Source: Thermocaproicibacter sp036260805 (GTDB lineage Bacteria > Bacillota > Clostridia > Oscillospirales > Acutalibacteraceae). From it: a DNA stretch of 22,438 bases. Each line of letters opens with the position of its first letter. The stretch's first letter is position 1. The stretch spans positions 1-22,438 of the forward strand of contig DATALZ010000079.1 in NCBI GenBank assembly GCA_036260805.1. The letters are read 5' to 3'. A program made the translations under genes and the position numbers. Below the pieces are notes generated by a model. The model was not told the DNA's origin, made no database searches, and saw only the letters and a list, made by a program, of their open reading frames with translations. Below are positions 15,625-22,438 of this stretch, one piece after another.

Positions 15625-18321
15625 CTACTTTTTCTCGATTTTCTCAATACCGGATGTTGGAATGTGTTCTTCGGCCTTGCTCTGCGTATTTGCCTGTACG
15701 GTATTAAAAGTCTTGCGCCAGTCTTTCTGGTTATTCGCAGCCAGAATCTTCGCAATCTGCTCTTTTGCCTGTTTGACTTCTTTGTGGAAAGCGTCGGCGG
15801 AAAGACGCAAAGCGCCGTGTCCCAGTATGATAAGCTGTTCTGTACCGTCGGAAGTTGCAACCGTGACGCGGTGCTTTTTCCCGATCTCACTGGTAACCTT
15901 TTCAATGTATGCGTCCGCCGTTTCGGCTTCCTTGGTATATACTACATTAATATTGTGATATCGAAAGACTTCTCCGGTGTTATGAGGTACCTTGTAAGCG
16001 TCAAAAACCAGAATCACCTTACATTTTTTGAATCCCTGATAATTGCTGAGAATATCCATCAGCAGTTTCCGGGCCGCGCCGAGACTCTCTTGTGCTGCTG
16101 TTTTCAGCTCATCCCACGCAAATATAATGTTATAACCGTCCACCAGCAGGTACTCCGGTCCGGCGGCCCGGGGCCGAATGGATATCTTATCCTGGGGCTC
16201 CGGTGCCGCCTGTTCCCGCCTTACCTGTGACGTGTTTCTTTTAACCGGGCCGTAAGTCCGTTCGAAGATCGCTTCCAGCTCCCGGTCCTCTTCCAGAGAA
16301 CCGGCAAAGTCACCGGAATGCCGAACGGTTCCCGGTGCGTTCTCAGGGCTGTCTTCCGGTTCCGGCCTACCCAGCATGAGCCCGCTGTCCACATGCATGT
16401 GGCTCCGGACTTCGTTCCATTTCACCACATAACCTGCACCATGGGAGCAGAAGACCGAATCTGCTGTGTTTTCGGTGTCCCGTTCACTGTCATAACCAAT
16501 AGCCGCGACGACTTCGTCTTGATTATGACATGGTTCATATCCTTTCAGCGTGCAGAAAAGCCTGCCCTGCCCTCTGGTGTAGGATGTGACTTCCATTGCA
16601 TAGCCACGCATTTCCGAAACTGGCACCGAACCGCTCAGAACTGCGTCTCCGCCGGCAGTTTCCGGCTGAGAGATATTCCCGCACATCTTCATAAGGTCAG
16701 ACATTGCCCGCCCGACATATTGCTCCGGAACTTCCAGACGGAAGTCGTACCAGGGTTCCAGCAGAATACTATCGGCGCACATCAGACCCTGCCGCACCGC
16801 GCGGTAAGTAGCCTGCCGGAAATCTCCGCCTTCCGTATGCTTTTCGTGGGCCCGCCCGGCTACCAGCGTAATCTTCATATCCGTTATAGGAGATCCGGTC
16901 AGGACCCCGGGATGAATCTTTTCGTTCAGATGGGTCAGGATCAGACGCTGCCAGTTCCGGTCAAGCATGTCCTCACTGCATACGGTATCAAACTGAAGTC
17001 CGCTGCCGCGTTCCCCCGGTTCCAGCAGCAGATGCACTTCCGCATAATGGCGCAGCGGCTCAAAATGGCCAACGCCCTCCACGGACGCTGCAATGGTTTC
17101 GCGGTAAACGATGCTTCCGGCTCCGAATTCCACATTCAGCCCGAAGCGTTCCGCAATGATCTGCTTCAAAATCTCCAGCTGCACTTCACCCATCAGCTGC
17201 AGATGAATCTCTTTCAGCTGTTCGTTCCAAACGATATTGAGCTGAGGGTCTTCTTCCGCCAACTGGTTCAGCTTTAAAAGCGCGTCGTGAGTATCGCAGC
17301 CATCCGGAAGGATCACCTGATAGGTGAGCACCGGTTCCAGTACTGGCTGTTCCGAGGCGGTCTCAATACCAAGGCCCTCGCCGGAGCAGGTTCGGTTCAG
17401 TCCTGTAACTGCGCAGATGGTGCCCGCTGAGACCTCATCCAATGCCTGATATTTGGCGCCCGAGTAGACGCGTATCTGGTCAATCTTTTCTTCCCATGCT
17501 TTTTCTTCCGGCAGGTCCGGCCGGCGATTTGTTAAAAGAGCCTTTACTTTCAGGCTTCCTCCGGTCACTTTCAGGTAAGTCAGCCGGTTCCCCTGCGGGT
17601 CGCGGGCAATCTTAAAGACCTTTGCGCCGAATTCGCCCGGATAATTTGGGCAGCGGGTATACCGCTCGAGACCCTGTAAAAAGGAATCCACGCCGTCAAG
17701 CTTCAAGGCCGAACCGAAATAGCAGGGAAAAAGTTTGCGCTGCCGGATCAAAGAGATCATCTCTTCGTCGGAGATCCCACCTTGTTCCAGGTAGCGGTTC
17801 ATTACGGCTTCATCGCACATTGCGGCGTTTTCCCAAACAGCGCTCTGCGTTTCATCAAAGTCCACACAGCCGTCGTCAAGCCGATTTTTCAGTTCAGCCA
17901 GCAAAGCCGGTTTATCAGCTCCGGCAAGGTCCATTTTGTTCACAAACAGAAAGGTGGGGATGGAGTGCCGGGCCAGCAGCCGCCAAAGGGTCAGGGTATG
18001 CCCCTGTATGCCATCAGTCCCGCTGATTACCAGAATGGCGTAGTCAAGCACCTGCAAAGTACGTTCCATCTCAGTAGAGAAATCAACATGGCCCGGAGTG
18101 TCCAGAAGGGTTACTTCGGTTTCCTTCAGCGGAAGCACCGCCTGCTTGGAGAAAATTGTGATTCCGCGTTCCCGTTCCAGTGAATCCGTGTCCAGAAACG
18201 AGTCCCGGTGATCTACCCGCCCCAGCTTTTTCAAAAATCCGCTCCGGTAGAGCATTGCCTCAGACAGCGTAGTCTTTCCTGCGTCTACATGGGCTAATAT
18301 TCCAACAACAAGTTTTTTCAT
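15625..18321 (-). CDS. TetM/EF-G-like ribosomal GTPase fused to Rae1/YacP NYN endoribonuclease
   Basis: An 898-residue fusion. Residues 1-645 follow the Tet(M)/EF-G layout: G1 AHVDAGKTT (10-18), G3 DTPGH (74-78), G4 NKMD (128-131), then domains II-V with LQLMGEVQLEIL and the domain IV segment around HEKHTEGGDFRQ (492-503). A charged linker (650-720) leads to a full YacP/Rae1-type NYN domain (about 724-870): LLVDGYNIIFAW, VFDAYK, KEAETADAYIEK and VATSDGTEQL, with acidic residues D728, D774, E800/D803 and D825 that would bind metal. Rae1 of Bacillus cuts mRNA in the ribosomal A site, so the fusion could bring the nuclease to the ribosome. The SPV loop tip that Tet(M) uses is replaced by EKH, so tetracycline resistance is doubtful. 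The ATG at 18321 has GGTGAG 6 nt upstream; an upstream TTG has no site. Single-gene unit. Confidence 0.9.
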   Translation of the reverse strand: MKKLVVGILAHVDAGKTTLSEAMLYRSGFLKKLGRVDHRDSFLDTDSLERERGITIFSKQAVLPLKETEVTLLDTPGHVDFSTEMERTLQVLDYAILVISGTDGIQGHTLTLWRLLARHSIPTFLFVNKMDLAGADKPALLAELKNRLDDGCVDFDETQSAVWENAAMCDEAVMNRYLEQGGISDEEMISLIRQRKLFPCYFGSALKLDGVDSFLQGLERYTRCPNYPGEFGAKVFKIARDPQGNRLTYLKVTGGSLKVKALLTNRRPDLPEEKAWEEKIDQIRVYSGAKYQALDEVSAGTICAVTGLNRTCSGEGLGIETASEQPVLEPVLTYQVILPDGCDTHDALLKLNQLAEEDPQLNIVWNEQLKEIHLQLMGEVQLEILKQIIAERFGLNVEFGAGSIVYRETIAASVEGVGHFEPLRHYAEVHLLLEPGERGSGLQFDTVCSEDMLDRNWQRLILTHLNEKIHPGVLTGSPITDMKITLVAGRAHEKHTEGGDFRQATYRAVRQGLMCADSILLEPWYDFRLEVPEQYVGRAMSDLMKMCGNISQPETAGGDAVLSGSVPVSEMRGYAMEVTSYTRGQGRLFCTLKGYEPCHNQDEVVAAIGYDSERDTENTADSVFCSHGAGYVVKWNEVRSHMHVDSGLMLGRPEPEDSPENAPGTVRHSGDFAGSLEEDRELEAIFERTYGPVKRNTSQVRREQAAPEPQDKISIRPRAAGPEYLLVDGYNIIFAWDELKTAAQESLGAARKLLMDILSNYQGFKKCKVILVFDAYKVPHNTGEVFRYHNINVVYTKEAETADAYIEKVTSEIGKKHRVTVATSDGTEQLIILGHGALRLSADAFHKEVKQAKEQIAKILAANNQKDWRKTFNTVQANTQSKAEEHIPTSGIEKIEKK

Positions 18322-18382
18322 CTTTATCTCACCATAGATATATTTCAAGTTTTATCTGTCAATTTTATTGAATCCCTGTTAC

Positions 18383-18485
18383 TACAGCATTTCCAGTTTA
18401 ATTGTGGAGTTGGTTTATGTTCATCCCCCGCCGAAGGCGGGGGATGAACATACCTTATCTCGCAGTCTGAAATGGAATCGCTGTA
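18383..18485 (+). repeat. Dispersed palindromic element, copy C (most symmetric)
   Basis: Left arm TACAGCATTTCC (18383-18394), a 24-nt spacer, the hairpin GTTCATCCCCCGCC/GGCGGGGGATGAAC (18419-18432 and 18436-18449, GAA loop), another 24-nt spacer and right arm GGAATCGCTGTA (18474-18485). The arms pair at 10 of 12 positions, making the whole unit an imperfect palindrome of about 103 bp. It lies between the ABC gene's stop and the GTPase gene's start. No T-run follows the hairpin on the minus strand. Confidence 0.88.
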
Positions 18486-18506
18486 TACTGTTTTGCATTA
18501 GGTGTT

Positions 18507-20336
18507 TTAACCGCCCATTTGACTTAAGACCATTTTATAGTAAGAGCCCTTTTGGGCCATCAGTTCATCATGCGTTCCGCTTTCCAGAATTTTGCCGCTG
18601 CCGATGACGATAATGATATCGGCGTCGCGGATCGTCGAAAGGCGGTGCGCAATTAAGAAACTGGTATGATTTTTCATTAATGCCAGCATAGCGCGCTGAA
18701 TCTCTTTTTCCGTCTTTGTATCGACACTGCTTGTTGCCTCATCCAAAATCAGGATCGGCGCATTGCATAAAATGGCTCTTGCAATGGACAGCAATTGACG
18801 CTGCCCCTGACTCAGATTATCCGTGCCGCCGGATACATGTGTGCTGTACTTTTGCGGCAGTCTTGTAATAAATGAATCTGCCCGTGCGAGTTTTGCGGCG
18901 GCAAGTACTTCCTCGTCGGCTGCATCTGGTCTGGAATAACGTATGTTGTCTGCAATGGTGCCCGAAAATAAACAGGTATCCTGTAGAACAATGGAAAAAT
19001 AGTTTCTTAAATCTTTTCGCCTGATCTGCGAAATATCGATATCGTCAATTAGTATTTTTCCTTCGCTTAACTCGTAGAACCGGGTCAGCAGGTTCACAAT
19101 CGTGGTCTTTCCGGCACCGGTTTCTCCGACAAGAGCCACAACTTCTCCCGGCCTTACTGTAAAATTGATATGGTGCAGCACCGGCTTTCCGTTGTCGTAT
19201 GAAAAAGAAACATCCCGGAATTCCACTTTCCCGTTCGGAGTTTTTTTCTCGACGGCAGATGCACTGTCCGGCAGTTCTTCCGCTTCATCAAGCACCTCAA
19301 AGATTCTTTCGGCACCCGCCAGTGCGGACTGGATCGAATTGAACATTCCGGCAATGTTGTTTAGCGGCTGCCCAAACTGTTTGGAGTACGATAAAAAGCT
19401 TACAACAACGCCCACGTTTACGGAGCCGCTGACGGAAAGCAAACCGCCAATGCAGGCGATAAGGGCATAACTGAGGTTGTTGATTACATTCATAAAAGGC
19501 ATCATGAGGCCGGACCAGATCTGGGCTTTGATGGAGTAGTCCTGCATCTCGGAATTTACTGCCTTAAAATTGGAGAGGACCTTATCCTGAAGATTAAAGG
19601 CTTTAACCATTTTAAGGCCTTCAATATTTTCCTCAACAACGCTGTTTAAAGCCCCCAAAGCTTTTTGCTGGTCTAAAAAATATCTGCGGCTTTTGGTGGA
19701 AATCGTTTTTGTGAGCAGTACAAACAACGGGATTGATATCATAGCAGCAAGAGTCAGCAAAGGGCTGAGCAGCAGCATCATGACTACCGAACCGACAACA
19801 GAAAATACGCTGGAAATCAACTGGGTGGTTGTCTGTCCTATTGTACTGCTGATGTTATCCACATCATTTGTAATGCGGCTCATAACATCGCCGTTCGAGT
19901 GCGTATCATAGAAATTAAGCGGTATTTTCTGCAGTTTGGCATAAAACTGTGTCCGAACATGTTTTACAAGGTTTTGTGTTATGTGTGCCATTAAAGCGCC
20001 GTTAACCGTGTCGATTACCCAGCCGGCCAGGTAGCACGCGATAAGGGAGATTAAGATTGTCGCGAGCAAAGATGTATTAACCGAGTTTTTCCCAATGCGG
20101 AAAGTATTAATTGCCCTGCCGATAAGCCATGGCGTAAGGAGTGAAAAGAATGCAGAAAGTACGGTAAGAATGGATGCAATCAGCAGCGATCTTCGCCACT
20201 TCATAAATACTTTTAAAAGCCTGAGCAGTGTGCCTTTTGCATTTTTCGGTTTCTCGGCTGGCTTGAATCTGCCCCGTCCGGCACCGCCTTTTCCTAACCG
20301 CGGCATGTTCTGGTATGTTTCATTCTTATTTGCCAT
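18507..20336 (-). CDS. Heterodimeric ABC exporter subunit with the canonical ATP site
   Basis: A 609-residue half-transporter with a six-helix exporter domain (about 48-330) fused to an ATPase domain (about 370-609). A basic Gly-rich extension (1-40) precedes the membrane part. Walker A is GETGAGKTT (404-412), Walker B ILILDEATSS with the catalytic E533, and the H-switch histidine is H564 (IAHRLST). The signature reads LSQGQ rather than LSGGQ. The ATG at 20336 with AGGTG upstream is preferred over a GTG at 20345; it overlaps the upstream gene by 11 bp. Together with the upstream subunit it forms an asymmetric exporter like BmrCD or TM287/288, for drugs, lipids or peptides. The substrate is unknown. 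Confidence 0.9.
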   Translation of the reverse strand: MANKNETYQNMPRLGKGGAGRGRFKPAEKPKNAKGTLLRLLKVFMKWRRSLLIASILTVLSAFFSLLTPWLIGRAINTFRIGKNSVNTSLLATILISLIACYLAGWVIDTVNGALMAHITQNLVKHVRTQFYAKLQKIPLNFYDTHSNGDVMSRITNDVDNISSTIGQTTTQLISSVFSVVGSVVMMLLLSPLLTLAAMISIPLFVLLTKTISTKSRRYFLDQQKALGALNSVVEENIEGLKMVKAFNLQDKVLSNFKAVNSEMQDYSIKAQIWSGLMMPFMNVINNLSYALIACIGGLLSVSGSVNVGVVVSFLSYSKQFGQPLNNIAGMFNSIQSALAGAERIFEVLDEAEELPDSASAVEKKTPNGKVEFRDVSFSYDNGKPVLHHINFTVRPGEVVALVGETGAGKTTIVNLLTRFYELSEGKILIDDIDISQIRRKDLRNYFSIVLQDTCLFSGTIADNIRYSRPDAADEEVLAAAKLARADSFITRLPQKYSTHVSGGTDNLSQGQRQLLSIARAILCNAPILILDEATSSVDTKTEKEIQRAMLALMKNHTSFLIAHRLSTIRDADIIIVIGSGKILESGTHDELMAQKGSYYKMVLSQMGG

Positions 20337-22068
20337 AGGATTCACCTGCCGGTTTTAGGCTTCCAATTTGCGATTCATAGATTTCGCGATAAGTTTTGCA
20401 GGACGTAAGCAAATCCTGATGGTTTCCGAAGCCGGCTTTTTCGCCATTATCTAAAACCAGTATTTTATCGGCAGTCATTGCCGTTCCAATCTTTTGAGTA
20501 ATTAAAATAAAGGACTTGCCGTCCCCTGCGGATTTGAGCCCGCGCCTTACTTTTGCTTCCGTTACGGCGTCAAGAGCGCTTGTGCAGTCGTCCAGAATTA
20601 ATACGGAAGCATTTCGAACCAGGGCTCTTGCTATGGAGATGCGTTGTTTCTGTCCGCCGGAAATATTCACACCGCCTTGACCCAATGTGCTGTAATACCC
20701 ATTGGGCATTTTTCGGATAAATTCGTCGGCCTGAGCAATTTTAGACGCCGCAATAATATCCTCTTCTTTCGCATTTTGTCTTCCCATAGCAATATTGTCG
20801 TACACCGAACCGGAAAACAACATGCTTTTCTGCGGTGCAAGCGTAATGCTTTCCCGTAATAACTTTAAGTCCATGTCATTTATATTCGTCCCGTTATAAA
20901 CAATCGTTCCCTCATTCACTTCATAAAAATGCATACAAAGCCAGGCCAGCGTCGATTTTCCAGAGCCGGTTGGCCCAATTACAGCCAATGTTTCGTCCGG
21001 GTTCACCTCAAAGGTAAGATTTTTGATAGCAGGCGTTCCACTTCCACTTGGATAGGCAAAGGTAACGTTTTGAAAAGAAAGCTGACCGCAGCGATTTTCA
21101 AAACAGCGGCTTGTCCCCTGAAAATCCTCTCCTTCCTTCAATACCTGCATAATTCTTTCATTGGATGCTTTCGTTCGTACAAAAGTATTAAAAATGTTCG
21201 TTATCATAATCAGCGACGACAGAATCTGTGCCATATAATTAATGTATGCGGCAATCCTTCCTACATCGATTTGGCCTGTGCGGAAGAGAATACTGCCAAA
21301 ATACAGCGAGCCGGCAATGCCAAGACTTACGCATAGTGACATGATCGGAGAAAATATTACAATAACCATCTGCGATGCAATACTCTTTTCCGCCACATCG
21401 CTGTTTACTTTATCAAACTTTTTCTCTTCCTCATCATAACGTCCGAATGCCTTAACCAATCTTACTCCGAGTAAATACTCCTGAACGACCGTATTTACTT
21501 TATCTACTGCCGCCTGTACTTTTGCAAAACGGCTGTAACTCAGTTTCATGCTGATCACAATGAATGCGGAGACCAAAAATACAACGATAAATAAGATAAT
21601 ACTCAGCCGGGGGCTAAGCATAACAGCCAGAATAATGCTTCCGATACAGGTAACAGGCGCCTTAAAGAATATTCTCATCATGCCGTTGACAAATTGCGTG
21701 ATCTGAGATGTATCATTTGTTACACGTGTAATCAGCGACCCGCTTTCAATGTGATCCGATGCAGCTTCTGAAAAATGAATAATTTTCTGAAACACATCAA
21801 ATCTGAGATCGGCGCCAAAGCTCTGCGATACTTTACTGGAAAGAATGTTTCTGGCTGTAGCAAACAGCGCTCCAAGTATCGTGATCAGCAGCATGATTAG
21901 GCCGTAATGCAGTATAGCCGGTACACTGCCGTTTTTTACGCCGTTATCTATAATGTCTGCCATGACAGTTGGCTGCATTAAATCACATAATGCCTCAAAA
22001 AGGACACATATCACGGCAGTGGTAAACATAGTTCCGTATTTTTTATAGTAGCGTTTGTAAATCTCCAT
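20326..22068 (-). CDS. Heterodimeric ABC exporter subunit with the degenerate ATP site
   Basis: A 580-residue half-transporter: six-helix membrane domain (about 15-305) and ATPase domain (about 328-580). Walker A GPTGSGKST (365-373) and signature NISGGQ (468-473) are intact. Walker B reads LILDDCTSALD, with D494 in place of the catalytic Glu, and the H-switch position is Q525 (LITQKIGT). These two changes mark the non-hydrolysing site of asymmetric exporters; the degenerate site is completed by the partner's altered LSQGQ. It is first in a two-gene operon with an overlapping partner. A promoter with an extended -10 lies upstream. Confidence 0.92.
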   Translation of the reverse strand: MEIYKRYYKKYGTMFTTAVICVLFEALCDLMQPTVMADIIDNGVKNGSVPAILHYGLIMLLITILGALFATARNILSSKVSQSFGADLRFDVFQKIIHFSEAASDHIESGSLITRVTNDTSQITQFVNGMMRIFFKAPVTCIGSIILAVMLSPRLSIILFIVVFLVSAFIVISMKLSYSRFAKVQAAVDKVNTVVQEYLLGVRLVKAFGRYDEEEKKFDKVNSDVAEKSIASQMVIVIFSPIMSLCVSLGIAGSLYFGSILFRTGQIDVGRIAAYINYMAQILSSLIMITNIFNTFVRTKASNERIMQVLKEGEDFQGTSRCFENRCGQLSFQNVTFAYPSGSGTPAIKNLTFEVNPDETLAVIGPTGSGKSTLAWLCMHFYEVNEGTIVYNGTNINDMDLKLLRESITLAPQKSMLFSGSVYDNIAMGRQNAKEEDIIAASKIAQADEFIRKMPNGYYSTLGQGGVNISGGQKQRISIARALVRNASVLILDDCTSALDAVTEAKVRRGLKSAGDGKSFILITQKIGTAMTADKILVLDNGEKAGFGNHQDLLTSCKTYREIYESQIGSLKPAGESYGK

Positions 22069-22099
22069 CTAAATAACTTCCAGTCTAAATAATAGAGTA

Positions 22100-22129
22100 A
22101 TTATAACATAACAGATTAATCTCATACAA
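22100..22129 (-). promoter_or_regulatory. Extended -10 promoter of the ABC exporter operon
   Basis: On the minus strand TATAAT (22100-22105) is preceded by TGT, giving the extended -10 form, with TTGTAT (22124-22129) 18 nt further up. The palindrome AGATTAATCT lies in the spacer and may be a repressor site. Confidence 0.55.
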
Positions 22130-22264
22130 GGCTGAAGCGCTCATCAGTCAATATACATCATTTGTGATTTGTGATCGCTGAATTTGCCCGGCACAGTGAA
22201 TTTTGCCAATGAAGTACACAGACACCGTTCCAGAATGTTCCTTTGAATGAAATGAGAAAACCCG

Positions 22265-22293
22265 TTGACAAACGGCGGGCGGTATGTTACCAT
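22265..22293 (+). promoter_or_regulatory. Strong sigma-A promoter, first of a tandem pair
   Basis: A perfect TTGACA (22265-22270), a 17-nt spacer and TACCAT (22288-22293). Transcription would start near 22300 and run off the window. Confidence 0.65.
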
Positions 22294-22355
22294 AGGGAAC
22301 CCGCGCAGAACGGCGGGGTCAACAATTTGAACATTGTATGATGACAAAAAACTTG

Positions 22356-22384
22356 TTGACAAACCTCAAAAGAAGTGTTATCAT
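22356..22384 (+). promoter_or_regulatory. Strong sigma-A promoter, second of a tandem pair
   Basis: A perfect TTGACA (22356-22361), a 17-nt spacer and TATCAT (22379-22384). It lies 91 bp after the first with the same -35 and spacer length. Tandem strong promoters of this kind usually serve rRNA or tRNA operons; no rRNA sequence is reached before the window ends. Confidence 0.7.
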
Positions 22385-22438
22385 TAAAAACACGCGGTTG
22401 AGGCGCGGACAAGTTCATCAACTGCTTCGCAAAAAGCA

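Larger units (their letters stand above)
22069..22438. other. Gene-free right edge between the ABC operon and an outward-facing promoter pair
   Basis: This 370-bp stretch holds the ABC operon promoter on the minus strand (22100-22129) and two plus-strand promoters (22265-22293 and 22356-22384). A 72-codon open frame on the minus strand crosses both plus-strand promoters, has no recognisable protein features and is not called as a gene. Nothing else is seen. Confidence 0.6.

Noticed and set aside
15625..18321. Tetracycline resistance gene
   Set aside because: The overall fold is Tet(M)-like, but the SPV loop tip is missing and a nuclease domain is attached, so a resistance role cannot be supported.
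18334..18362. TTGACA upstream of the GTPase-Rae1 gene as its promoter
   Set aside because: The matching -10 (ATCTAT) would abut the ribosome binding site and transcription would start only a few nt before the ATG.
22144..22362. A 72-codon minus-strand open frame
   Set aside because: It crosses two strong plus-strand promoters, has no recognisable domain and no clear ribosome binding site.

Overview
This window most resembles a Clostridia-type Firmicute, probably of the Oscillospirales/Ruminococcaceae kind. The pointers are strong AGGAG-like ribosome binding sites, sigma-A style promoters with 17-nt spacers, an RsgI-type anti-sigma factor, a BmrCD/TM287-288-like ABC pair and a TetM-like GTPase carrying a YacP/Rae1 domain. 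The taxon is an inference; no marker gene is fully present.

Layout. (1) At 163-1648, on the minus strand, an ECF sigma factor overlaps a membrane anti-sigma factor with an RsgI/SEAL-like Asn-Pro site; a candidate autoregulated ECF promoter lies in front. (2) At 1742-4536 is a sulfur-export module: a LysR regulator divergent from a YeiH-type exporter, with a convergent TauE/SafE permease. (3) At 4699-6883 an MFS permease is divergent from a cupin/AraC regulator, with overlapping promoters. (4) At 6954-15426, on the minus strand, is a tight cluster for a secreted polysaccharide. It runs GT-C membrane glycosyltransferase, a processive GT2 synthase with three N-terminal MshEN-type units, a DPM1-like GT2, a BcsB-like protein and a GDP-mannose pyrophosphorylase. 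The first four are coupled (14-bp gap, then two ATGA overlaps). (5) At 15625-18321 a TetM/EF-G-like GTPase is fused to a complete Rae1/YacP NYN ribonuclease domain. (6) At 18507-22068 are two overlapping genes for a heterodimeric ABC exporter with one degenerate ATP site. (7) At 22069-22438 there is no convincing gene; two strong tandem sigma-A promoters fire off the right edge, possibly into an rRNA operon.

Three copies of a dispersed palindromic element (61-132, 8290-8381, 18383-18485) sit in intergenic gaps. All share a conserved arm placed exactly 24 nt from a GC-rich hairpin.

The most interesting system is region 4. It looks like an exopolysaccharide machine fed by GDP-mannose and controlled by cyclic-di-GMP, in which MshEN repeats at the N-terminus of the synthase take the place of the PilZ domain of BcsA, working with a BcsB-like partner. 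The fused ribosome GTPase/Rae1 nuclease is the second. All functional statements come from reading motifs and gene context; no database search was run.
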